The notes under the pieces are model-generated. The model did no database searches. It was not told the DNA's origin and saw only the letters and a program-made list of their open reading frames with translations. Positions 50,701-61,199 of a DNA stretch of 64,000 bases are shown here, in pieces. The stretch covers positions 6,634,001 to 6,698,000 of the forward strand of contig NC_135242.1 in NCBI RefSeq assembly GCF_947623445.1, written 5' to 3'. The DNA comes from Clavelina lepadiformis. Lineage: Eukaryota > Chordata > Ascidiacea > Aplousobranchia > Clavelinidae. Both the position numbers and the translations under genes were made by a program. The first letter of the stretch is position 1. Every line of letters starts with the position of its first letter.

Positions 50701-53157
50701 AGTTAAAATTGCTGAAAATACTTTTGAGACGCAGAAAGGAGATATTACTAAATATTTTGTATCCTTAACTTTCAAGGCAAGATTATAGGAGGAATTTGCT
50801 GCATCACTGGAGTGCTCGTCATCGCTCTTCCGATCCCAATTATCGTCAATAATTTTTCGGAATTTTACAAAGAACAAAAGCGGCAAGAAAAGGCGTTGAA
50901 GCGAAGAGAAGCTCTTGAAAACGCCAAACGAAATGGAAGCATCGTCACCATAAACTTGAGGGATGAATTTGCAAAAGTTAGTCTTTCGAGGAAAGCTAAT
51001 TATTTAATTGGTTATGTGATTAATTTATTGTATCTTTTATTGATTAGTTAATTTCACTAATAACTGTAAGGTAATCTTGTCTTTTAATTATAATCTTTTA
51101 GTATTTAAATGCATTGATTTTTAAATTGCTTTTCTGGAAAGATTTTGTTTATTTCTTTGCTAAACTTTTTAGTCAGTTGATACGTTTAGCCACGCGGCTA
51201 GTATCCATGAAGATGGCAATGGAAAAAAGAATACCTCTTTCAAGTACGTGGTGTTGCAGGAATTAATTTTGATACAGCAATCGTATCACTAAAAGCGCTG
51301 ATTCAATCGGGTGGAATGTAACAAAAATTTGAAATTTCTCTCAAAAAATGACAACTTTCCATTAACAGTGATCAGTCCTCGCTTAGTTCCCCACAGCACG
51401 TGTTGGTCAGGGCTGCTGATGGTAATGCACCGTATTCCCCAGCAAATGGGGCCTCTCGCGACAATGGTTTGTGCGTAGTCGATTTGGACACGTCCATCAG
51501 TGACGTGAAGCCTCCGAATTATGAGACCGCTCTCAATATCCTTCAAGAGGGTTCGGAAAAACATCTAACACCCCTACCTAATCAGTGTGAGGAATCATTG
51601 CACCGAAACGTGAATCAAAATAACCGTCGTGTTGGTTAGTCCTTATAGTGAAAATAACTAGAGTGTTGATATACATTCTTTTCAAAGAAAGATAAATTGT
51701 GTTTTTAGGCACAACGCTTGCCACGTCACGCGAATCACAAAATAGTTACGAAGCAGTTTCATCATCGTTGAAGCAAGACTTGCCATCAACATCAAGTCAG
51801 AGTGAAAGATCTGTCCTTTTCCTTTCCGCACATCGACCTGATTTCGACTCCGGATACCAACTTTGTGATATTCCCAATGAAACTGCATTCAATCTGGCAG
51901 ATAGTTCAAACACGTTTCCACACTCTAATCATCAACACATGGTGTGTCCTACAGAACCCCATGAGCCCTACAATACCCGTCAGAATCGTTTCCGATCGTG
52001 TACGGTGGCTGACGACTCTATAGACTCTTTTGCCAGTTTTGATGGAACCGGTATCAGCACTGCCTCTGATGACACTGGTGTCGTTCTCAGCACAAATGGT
52101 GGTAAGGCGAAATACGTTTGGCTTTTATAAAACATTGTTTTGTGGCCACTATGTGTTATCATAAATAAAATTTACCAAATAGCTTAATTGACAAAATGTT
52201 TTTGCCATTTAATCTTCTTGTATTGAAAAACGTTGGGTTTCATTATCTGGCTATTTCACATGTTCAGGCTGCAATGAAGATGCGCAAAGTACCGGATCCA
52301 GTTACAAAGATTTGCTTTCACCTGGTTTTGAACCCGGACCCTCGACTGCTGCATATCACCAGACACTTACCACATGTTCGTCAAAAGCACCAATGCTTGC
52401 TATCATAAAGGAACGCAGCTTTGATTCCCAAACCTCCCCAGAGAGCATACAATCTCCATCTCTCAGGGATCATGGTAAAGACAGCGCTGTAAATCCGTTG
52501 GTTGACGAAAATTCCAGCACTTCTACCGTTACCGGTGACGTTCTCCCACTGATTACGACAAACCAGCATTCCAACAAAGTTATTCCTTCTACAATTGTCA
52601 TTGCAAAAGAAATAAAGCCCGATGACGATTTCTCTTTTACGAATAAAAATGACAAAACCGCTGATAAAGTGTCGGCAAGTTTCGTCCAGCTCAATGAAAG
52701 TAATTTAAAGTACGATCAAAGACAGAAGGTCCCCACTGCTGGCGCGATCCTGGATCGACTACGTTTTTCAGCTGACCTAGGCACCGGTGAGGTCGATGGC
52801 CTAACTTGCGGAGTCTCTTTCGACGAAACAAAGCCGTTGCTGATTTCAAAAGGCACAAATTTTAATGAAGAAACTGCAGGCCATGATTCAGCTGACTACA
52901 AGCAAAACACATCTTTGGTAAACTCGACAGCGTCATCGCGCGGTTGTAACAAAATCGCTATACAGCCTAAACTTGAACTGACCACATTTCGCGAAACACG
53001 CGACAATGCATCAGTTCATTCGCCCAGTCGTGTTTTTGATATCGATGATGTAATTCAAGATACAAGCGAGGCAATACGCGACATAATTAATACAAGTGAC
53101 GTCATAGATCTTGTTATGAAAACTGCAGGTGACGCAATCGATAATGCATTGGATTGA
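44796..53157 (+). CDS. KCNB: Voltage-gated potassium channel, Kv2 (Shab/KCNB) type
   Basis: Fifteen exons: 44796-45214, 46554-46671, 47351-47520, 47890-47993, 48203-48245, 48606-48726, 48921-49008, 49133-49279, 50064-50298, 50514-50641, 50777-50976, 51173-51243, 51369-51634, 51709-52101, 52268-53157. Phases close to 1,130 residues. T1 domain about 167-300 ([13 protein letters not shown] ... [28 protein letters not shown]). S1 about 326-352. S4 [20 protein letters not shown]. Selectivity filter TVGYGD. S6 gate PIPIIV, then [21 protein letters not shown], all diagnostic of Kv2. The ~540-residue tail carries [15 protein letters not shown] (about residues 800-815), like the proximal restriction/clustering (FFAT-like) motif of vertebrate Kv2.1. 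Odd: the first exon adds ~140 residues before the usual N-terminus, and its junction recreates a Met codon (AT|G), so an alternative start in exon 2 is possible. Delayed-rectifier role is inferred from the family. Confidence 0.95.
48296..48334. repeat. Self-complementary 16-bp tandem repeat in a Kv2 intron
   Basis: The unit TGCATTGCAATGCGTA is repeated about 2.4 times. Each unit contains the palindromic core ATTGCAAT and an ATGCAT, so the stretch can pair with itself. It lies in the intron after the fifth exon. It could be an enhancer-like cluster or a simple repeat. Confidence 0.6.
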
Positions 53158-54472
53158 AGACATATAGTTCATTTTATCGTCATAGCTTGCTGTAAATACA
53201 TGTTCCTAGTGTTAAAACGTTTTCATTTCTAACGTTGTAAGTATACGTTCAGTAATGTTCAGTTTACTTGACAAGAATTCACAGGCACCTCCAATTTTGC
53301 ACGTATCTCTGTCTTCTCAAACATGTACTGGGAAATACGGCAACGCTGAAATTTTCTGTTGTGGATTCTTGTTTCAAAATTTCCATTTTGCGGCACAGTT
53401 ATGATTCATCACTCTGGAACGTTTTGTCATTGACTTTTATCAATCCGTATACTCGAGCAAGAGCTGTCTCAGTTACCGCTTTGTGCGTTCATTACAGACA
53501 CCGACTGAAAAATGTTTTGGCTGGATTTGGTTCTTCCGGATCATTTATTTCTAGAACAAATTAATGCGCTGTCTGACTTGTAAATCGGTTCCTTGGTTTC
53601 TTCGGTAAAATAAAAAAGCTGTCGAGATTAAACTTGTATCTTTATGAAAAGGTGAGCTTTGTGTCTGATTTTCATGACTAATGCATTTTACTCCACTGTG
53701 ACCTGGCATAATTTGCATTGTGTTCCTTCTCAAGTATTGCTTTTAAGCACTTGCTTGCACTCGCCATTTATACTTTGCACATTTCCTTGCTGCTTTTAGT
53801 CAGTAGGGTGTTTTCCTGTTTTATGTTCAATGCAAATTATTATGAACGAAGTCTTACACCGATTGTTTTGTTTTCTTAAAATCTTACTGCACATGTACGG
53901 TAGGTCACTAATTTCGAAAGGAATGCAAGTCGTAATGAACGAATGCGTTTAGTTTCTTTTTCGTATCGGTGATATAGCGATTTTATTCGCATACGAAAAT
54001 GTTGATGTTAATAATGTTATAGTTGTGATCTGTTGTAGTAATGTTGTTTTCATTTAGAAGACCTCAGGAAGAGAAAATATGTGCAGGCTGAACTCAACAC
54101 GCAATGGCATTAATACACTCAACACATTTTTAGCTTGACTATCTACATGTTTCTATTAAAACATCTTTCATTAAAACATTGTATCGGGTCTCACTGACGA
54201 AAGTGAAGAAAATAGAAAATTAATGCAAACATATCGGTGTTATAGCTAATTTCGTTGATAATTATGTATAACGACTGAGATGAAATCAAAACTCTTTCAA
54301 TATTAGTGTGTTTTTATATAATTACTAAGCTAAACTGACAAGGTAAAAATGTCTCAATGTTACAGGATCGCTCATCGCAATCAAAACAAAACAGTTTAAA
54401 TTATATTGCAAAAATAAATGCCCGTTTACATGTCTGTAATGATAAATGCGTTTGTCTTCTTTTTCAACATTT
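53158..54472. other. Convergent spacer between Kv2 and the minus-strand receptor
   Basis: 3' UTRs and AT-rich sequence. The open frame 53268-53564 has no domain. Nothing else seen. Confidence 0.4.
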
Positions 54473-56371
54473 TCAAATGTTTTCAGAAAACGAACGGTAA
54501 AGAGCATTCTCCACACACATTTTCTCGTCGGTAGTTTTGCCGTCAATTGTATGGGCAACTTCATCACACGATTGATAAAGTGCGTTATCTACAACCTCAG
54601 AATCCTTGACAACATCTGTAGCCAACTGGTAGTTTTCTTTAACTCTTGTGCTGGAGTTAGTGCCCTTTGGTTTTTCAATGCTAAATCCAGCATCAAAAGT
54701 TGGACTTGGGTTGGCATGGAAAAGTACATTGTAAACTCCGGTGTCGTCTTGGGAGCTTGAAAGACTCACTTCCAAGCTCTGGAACTGTGACGAAGCTACT
54801 TGAGTGTTTTCTTGGAATTCCTCTCTAACGATCTCACTTTCTACAAAAGGTCGATAAAGAACATTGTCGACAACACTGCTATTTTCGACCACAGTTTTAT
54901 CGTTCTCATTTTTCTCGTTGGACACTTCATAAGATTTGCCAAACTCTTCCTCAGCTGTTTCATTTTGCGCAGGACTAACTGAATCTGCATCGGTCTCCTC
55001 CCAGGTAGGGTTTCCGGGAAATACCACGTATGGATCGGAGATTGTTGGCGTGGCGCGAGCATGGCTGCTTGCCATGTTGTAAGTATTTTCCTGTGACCGG
55101 CACTCGCGTTCTGACGTAAGATGTGGAAACGATTTGCTTCCGCTTGAGCGGCTGAAGTAAGAAACAAAATGGTGTGAAACTCATGCAAAAAAGTTTCAAT
55201 ACATGATTTCTGGGGGATAAGTTCACTTACGTAATTTTTACGCAGAGAACCACATCCACAAAAATGCTGAAAACGAGAAACACCGCCAACACCACGATCC
55301 AGTTCAGCAGTTGCACTTGTTGATTGTATCCTGCCAAAAGTAGCCGAAAACAAGTATTGTAGTATTTTTCTATGAAAGACTTTTGACATTAACGCTCATC
55401 ATAAACCAGTTTTCTTGCATTTACCTGAATAAGCTGAAGTCTTCATTTCCGTTGTTGTTGTAGGAGATGGTCTAGTTTTGGTTGTTGGGCGGTTAACAGG
55501 GGTTGACAACTTGAAAGCGGTTGTTTGAAATGCCATGTCACTTGAAACTGAATTCAAAAACAAAATCACATTAGATGTGAAAAACTATAGCAGTTGCAGG
55601 TTGCATATCGGTTATAACATTGAAAACCTACTTTATTGAAAACCTACTTTTGACTATATATAATGTTTCACCATATTTTGTCGCATATATAAACATCGTT
55701 ACAATTTTGTGTTGATATCAATATTAATAAACGTTTTGCTAAAGTAGATATACTTACTAGGACAATACGTTCCATCTGGAGTTATTAAACGATTGTTGGC
55801 AAAAGTTTGATAGCTCGCTGTTTGATTATATCCAGGTTTACATTTGCATTGGACGAAACCAAGTAATTCAAAAACATCGATGCAAGTTGCGTTTGGATGG
55901 CATGGATGAAGAGAAGTAGAACAAGCGTATTCAACTGACAATAACACATTTATTGCTAATACATGCAAGACTCGATAGTTTCAACAAAGCTTCACTTACT
56001 GCTTGGTTGATTAGTTTTAACTTCTTGTGATGTGTTAAAATATGTTTTAAACGCAGTTATTGCATCTGAAAAAACTTGGTATTGTGTAGCGATATGAACA
56101 CGTTTGCCGTTGACGTCATAGGTCAAGTTATGAATCCAAAAAACTAAACGGAATGAAGGCAAAGATAAAGTAAGATTTAGAATTTAACCACAGCTTACGC
56201 TTTTTTATTATCTAAACATTAAGCGTGAAATCACTATACCATGTTTATCTAAACACACTTTTCATAAGAATCATTTTGCTTGTAACCTGCGTCTGGTGTA
56301 AAAGTTGCTCCAATTGAAATGCTGATACACGCTGATATCAACAGCAAAAAAAAATAATGCTTGCACTTCAT
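54473..56371 (-). CDS. Single-pass EGF-like receptor with N-x-L-Y tail, paired receptor 1
   Basis: Six exons on the minus strand: 56371-56287, 56143-56000, 55934-55758, 55547-55425, 55330-55231 and 55151-54473; 435 residues. Signal peptide about 1-20 (FFLLLISACISISIG), then a module VFWIHNLTYDVNGKR... reminiscent of a short SEA domain, then a six-Cys EGF-like domain (CSTSLHPCHPNATC ... CKCKPGYNQT ... GTYC). A Thr/Pro stalk (RPTTKTRPSPTTTTEM) leads to a membrane helix LLNWIVVLAVFLVFSIFVD and a ~235-residue cytoplasmic tail. The tail holds four related motifs: VVDNVLYRPF, GVYNVLFHAN, EVVDNALYQS and CVENALYRSF, plus ENTYNM and DPYVVF. These look like phosphotyrosine docking sites (inference). 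Exons 1-3 are almost the same as those of the divergent plus-strand gene at 58252; the rest is unrelated. Confidence 0.75.
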
Positions 56372-56556
56372 GCCAAACTATTGATTCGTATTTATCTGAA
56401 ATCAATACATTAGCAATGCTTTCACAATGCACACCTTCTTTGAAAATTATTTAGTATCTCCGGCTACCATTAGTGCTTAGCTGCTTGTACTTAACGAGGA
56501 ATTGGTAGCAGGCGGAAGACTTTAGCGTCATCTGAGTGGGCTAGTTTTTATGATGA
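55758..56556 (-). repeat. Left arm of an inverted gene duplication
   Basis: Covers upstream region, exons 1-3 and introns 1-2 of the minus-strand receptor. Its inverted partner is 58036-58891. Exons 2 and 3 and intron 2 differ at only a handful of bases; intron 1 and the upstream part are clearly related but diverged (shared CATCATAAAAACTAGCC, AAGTCTTCCGC and GTGCATTGTG landmarks). Confidence 0.85.
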
Positions 56557-58251
56557 TTAGAAGTTAATCGATGATATAGAAAGTACATTATGTTGCTTGG
56601 AACATCACCGCCCACTTTTAGTTTTTAACGAAATCTATTTCTTGACGCCTCGTCTGTTCACTACAGGAAATCCCCACGCATAGCTCCTCTCGCATACTGC
56701 TGCTTATATTTATACCCACCTACGAATGCGTAAACCAAATCTTCGATTTACAGTAAACCCATATTAGAAAACCGTGGATGTGTCACATAGAAGTATCATT
56801 AGAAAAGAAAGATATAACTGCACTCACTAATCTCGATTTACTAAAAGGCAGACGAAATAGGATTAAGATTTGGTTACTAAAGATGAAGTTTTTGTATTTC
56901 ATTGCACTATCATTCCTGGACTTCTCTATAATCTCGTTCGAGGCAGAAAATTTACGCTGAAGACAGTTCAGTTGTTTTACACTTTTTCAATTGCAAATAG
57001 AAAATATTTATGATTATCAAAGTGATAATACCGAAGTGCTTGAAAGTGAACTTTTTTGTGGTAATGACAATGAACTACCATCCTATACCACACCGTTCCC
57101 ATAGGTTTCAAACAATTCAACATAAAACAGCGTTAGCATTTCCACAAGTATGCACAACGGCTGTATAACGGTGTATTTGGCAAATATGCAGACAGCATTA
57201 TTTATCCTTTGTCTATATAAGACGACTATTTTTACAATGCTTTACGCAGAGCAGTGAATTAAAGGAATAAACGGGAAGCGTTTATCATCTTTATCAGCTT
57301 TGAAAAACGCTTTTGTATATTATACGTGTATGGTTTTAGTCCTGTCCAAGCTATGCACTGACGGTATGTGAAAATTTGTCCCGCTTGCCATGAATTGATA
57401 ACAACTGCCATTGAAATTTGTTGAAAATTGCTGATCGAAATCTTATAATTTTGGTCGTTCTATCATATCTACTTAATCTCCATCTGTACAAACAATTAAA
57501 GACATCAAAATTAAATACATCAATTAAGTCACATGATCCAGGGATTACATCATAAAATCAGACAGGACCAAAACTTTTGAAATTTAAGTAAATTTTTGTA
57601 TTTTCTACTGAGATTGTAATTTGAGTCAAAATAGACTTTAACAAATGCACGTCGTGCTGCTGCCTTGAACAAAATTCGGAAAGTCCAGGGTTGAGAATGT
57701 AATGAAGCACAAAAATATTTTCTCAAGTAAACCTTTACCTTCTGAAAGAGTAAGTCTAGCTTAGTGAAAACAAACTATATACCATGTTTTTCTAATAATA
57801 CTGTTACGTGGCAGTTTCATTCGTTTCCAACATTGGTCTTACTGCAAACTAAAAGTTTGCTTTACACGTTTGTAAGTGAGTAGGAATGTATGCGTAGACT
57901 ATTACGAATGTAAGCGTGGGTTTGTTGCGTGAATAAGACAAGCGTTTTAAAAAAAGTTCATTTAAAAAATGAAATAAGTGGGCAAGTGTGATGCAAGAGT
58001 TATGCTGTAATTTTATATTTGGGTTTAACCACCTGTCATCATAAAAACTAGCCTTCTGGGGTTGACCCTGAAAATTAAGTCTTCCGCTTGCTACCTACTC
58101 CCGTTAAGTAGGTTACAAATTGGTAACACTTATGATAGTGGGTGATACTTATCAACAAACAAAGAAGATGTGCATTGTGCAAGTATTGCTAATGTTGTTC
58201 GTTTTGGTTTAGAGGAATACAAATCAATGGGCCTTACACTACCAGTTTGGC
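56372..58251. other. Bidirectional upstream region between paired receptors
   Basis: Both 5' flanks belong to the inverted arms. The centre (about 56560-58030) is unique AT-rich DNA. It holds a ~245-base stretch with GTTTTAGTCCTGTCC at 57333 and its near-inverse at 57559-57574 (possible small inverted-repeat element), and a 55-base segment at 57370-57430 resembling 59865-59927 beyond the plus-strand gene. No gene is supported. Confidence 0.45.
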
Positions 58252-58891
58252 ATGAAGTGCAAGGTTTGTGTTTTTCTGCTGTTGATATCAGCGTGTATCA
58301 GCATTTCAATTGGAGCAACTTTTACACCAGACGCAGGTTTATTGTACAAACAAGTATGACTTTAATTGAAAGTCTATTGTAAGAGGCATAAACTTGTTAT
58401 TCGGTGTTTCCGAAATTAGTTTATATAGAAAATTAAAAAGCGTACTTTGGGCTTAAATGTCAGATTTTAATTTATCTTTGCCTTCATTCCAATTAGTTTT
58501 TTGGATTCATAACTTGACCTATGACGTCAACGGCAAACGTGTTCATATCGCAACACAATACCAAGTTTATCCAGATGCAATAACTGCGTTTAAAACATAT
58601 TTTAACACATCACAAGAAGTTAAAACTAATCAACCAAGTAGTAATTGAAGCTTTGTTGAAACTATCGAGTCTTGCATGTATTAGCAATGAATGTGTTATT
58701 GTCAGTTGAATACGCTTGTTCTACTTCTCTTCATCCATGCCATCCAAACGCAACTTGCATCGATGTTTTTGGATTACTTGGTTTCGTCCAATGCAAATGT
58801 AAACCCGGATATAATCAAACAGCGAGCTATCAAACTTTTGCCAACAATCGTTTAATAACTCCAGATGGAACGTATTGCCCATTGCCTGCAG
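58036..58891 (+). repeat. Right arm of an inverted gene duplication
   Basis: Inverted partner of 55758-56556, containing the upstream region and exons 1-3 of the plus-strand receptor. The similarity ends abruptly at the exon 3 donor: TGTCCTA|GTAAGT in the minus gene, TGCCCATTGCCTGCAG|GTACTT here. Confidence 0.85.
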
Positions 58892-59797
58892 GTACTTTCA
58901 TCTTTGTCATAAAATCTGATCAGAACTTTAGCACGAATACAAACTCGATTCGGTCGAAACAAATCGATACAAACAATTTTAGTAGAACTTAATCAAAGTA
59001 ATCACGTGTCATTATAGAAAAAGTCTAAGTGTGAAATAAAGCATACATATAATATAATTATATTAACAATATAAAATAATAATAATTTTTGCTTTGACAA
59101 GATTTTGATTAATTATATAATAATATAGATATATTATTTTTACAGCAGATTTATTACTACTGACCTCAACCAAAGAAAATATTGAAAGCATAACTAATCC
59201 AGTGATTACCAAAAATCCAACTACAGAAAAAGTCACAAGTTTTCAAACTGACAAACAAAACAATTTTAAATTCGATTTTTTTACCGGATTTATCATTTTT
59301 GGAGTACTATTGTTTGCTTCTTTAATAACCATCGTTTTGCTAGTTTGTCAAATAAGGTATAAGCTATAAATATAAGTTTACTCTTTCAAGTGCTGGCATG
59401 AAATGAAATACCTGTGTAATTTAATTACGTACTAGATATTATTTAAGTGATGTGTTTGCAAAATTATTACGTCTTAATCAGGAAAAATGGAAAAACGACC
59501 GAAAGCAATCAAGCGACTTCCGATAAACAATCCAAATCGCATAATTCGGTTCCTTCAAAGTTGTCAGTCATTCGAGAGAAAACATGCGATGCTCCAAATT
59601 ACGTCACAATGGAAGGAAAGACTTCCAACTCCAAACACCATCAAGCTCCTCCCTGTAAACCATCCAAACCGTCTTCTTCAGAGCTGTCAATCATTCGTGA
59701 AAAGGCAGAAGGTACTTCGGATTACGTCACAATGGCAGATCAACCACAAGCAGAGAATATTTATGAGAATCAAGCTACTCATTCCTGGAGTGATTGA
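58252..59797 (+). CDS. Single-pass EGF-like receptor with YVTM tail, paired receptor 2
   Basis: Five exons: 58252-58336, 58497-58640, 58706-58891, 59146-59356 and 59482-59797; 313 residues. Exons 1 and 2 equal the paralogue's in length (85 and 144). Signal peptide VCVFLLLISACISISIG, the SEA-like VFWIHNLTYDVNGKR module and the EGF-like domain are almost the same as receptor 1. Beyond the EGF everything differs: a Thr/Asn stalk, membrane helix FIIFGVLLFASLITIVLLV, and a ~110-residue tail with a twice-repeated unit (SVIREK...NYVTME and SIIREK...DYVTMA) plus IYENQ. YxxM is the known PI3K p85 SH2 site and YxN a Grb2 SH2 site, so a signalling role is inferred. The exon 4 acceptor is a CAGCAG tandem, so one residue may be optional. 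Confidence 0.75.
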
Positions 59798-61199
59798 AAA
59801 TGAACGTTTACTTTTGTTGATGTCAAAATCTGTTCAATGTTTGAACACCTTCCGTATTTGTACAGATAAAAATTGTGCCGCCAGGCATAGGCTGATAACA
59901 GTTGCCTTTGAAATTCGTTAAAGTTGTTTGCAAAACTTCACAACAACGTGAATCGAACATGGGAGCCGAGGTCTAATGCTGTAATAAGACGAAGTAGCAA
60001 TCTATTGCTTTTCAAAGGAATCATACGAGATACAGTTATTTGTTATTTTTGGTAGCATGCTGACAGGCAGTGTTGAATAGTAATAAGCCTTCCACTAATA
60101 TTTTTATCGAGGAATAAAAAATTCCCCAAACGTCAAACCATAATGACAGGCAGGCAAGAAATGAGTAGTCGGAATGTACTTCTTCTACAATGGCAAATCG
60201 TCAGTAAAAATATTCATGAAAGTTTTCTGGACACCTTGCAAATTATATGGTAGCCTACTTGTGCCGACTTAACATAGGCCTATTAAAAATGTAGTCAGTT
60301 CCCTCAGAATAACGGGGACTATTTAAAAGTAAATCATATACATACACAGAAAGCAGTGTTGAGTAGTGTACAGACATTTATTAGATAATGAGTATACAGA
60401 AATGTTTTGAATAGTTAAAGCAGGGGTGACGAACCTATTCGCTGTCGCGGGCCACTTTGTCAGTTACAGCTGAGTAAACGGGAAGCACAACTGTTTAGTC
60501 ATACATATTAAAACCTGTAAAATTTTGCATAATAATTAGCAGTCAAGTGCAATCGCTTCATTTGGCAGGTTTTTAGTTGCGCCCGCGGCCGCAATCCGCA
60601 TCGGTTGAGTGCGACAATCTATTGAAGACATACTGCTGCGACTCAATTGTGCTATCAGCTTTTGATATCGCATTGCGCAAAGATTAGAAACAGGTCAAAG
60701 AAAGTTCATGACTGCTGGTCTCGCCGGAATGCTTCGCCATACAAGAGCGATTGTTAAACCGATTTGCGGGCAGCATAAAATTCTTTTGCGGGCCGCATGT
60801 TCGTCACCTCTGAGTTAAAGGATTAAAGCACAGTTCATGAGAGCACAGATACAGATGGCGGAAATGAAACGATAACTAAGTTACGAGAAACTCCATCACA
60901 AATTCCTCGAAACGTTGCATGGGTAAGCGCAAATTATTTCGTTAGTATATGAAAGCTTGTTGATAGGCAAGATAGGTTGTTACAACGCTTTGTGCCAGCA
61001 TAAGATAGAATTCTGCAAACCTCATTAACAATAATGTGAATGCCGTGAATTGTATGCGTTTGGTTGTCCATGATTGATTTTTCGTGAAACGAGATATTAT
61101 GACCACAGCGCTGTAACAAATTAATATAATAAAAGCATTATCTTCAATACAGAGAACTGATTAAAAGTAAAAATTATTTTACATAACGGACGTGAAAAC
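59798..61199. other. Intergenic region with a MITE
   Basis: 3' flank of receptor 2, a hAT MITE (60421-60812) and the promoter of the collagen-like gene. No gene seen. Confidence 0.45.
60421..60812. mobile_element. hAT-type MITE with perfect target duplication
   Basis: A 392-base element starting CAGGGGTGACGAAC and ending GTTCGTCACCTCTG (14-base inverted repeat, one mismatch). It is flanked on both sides by the 8-bp duplication AGTTAAAG (60413-60420 and 60813-60820). Subterminal GCGGGCC motifs are typical. Non-autonomous; the intact duplication suggests it is fairly young. Confidence 0.9.

Noticed and set aside
54446-54760. Plus-strand open frame opposite the receptor 1 tail
   Set aside because: Shadow of the minus-strand coding exon.
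57331-57576. Possible small transposon with GTTTTAGTCCTGTCC inverted ends
   Set aside because: The inverted match is short with mismatches, and no target duplication is visible, so it is noted only as part of the spacer.
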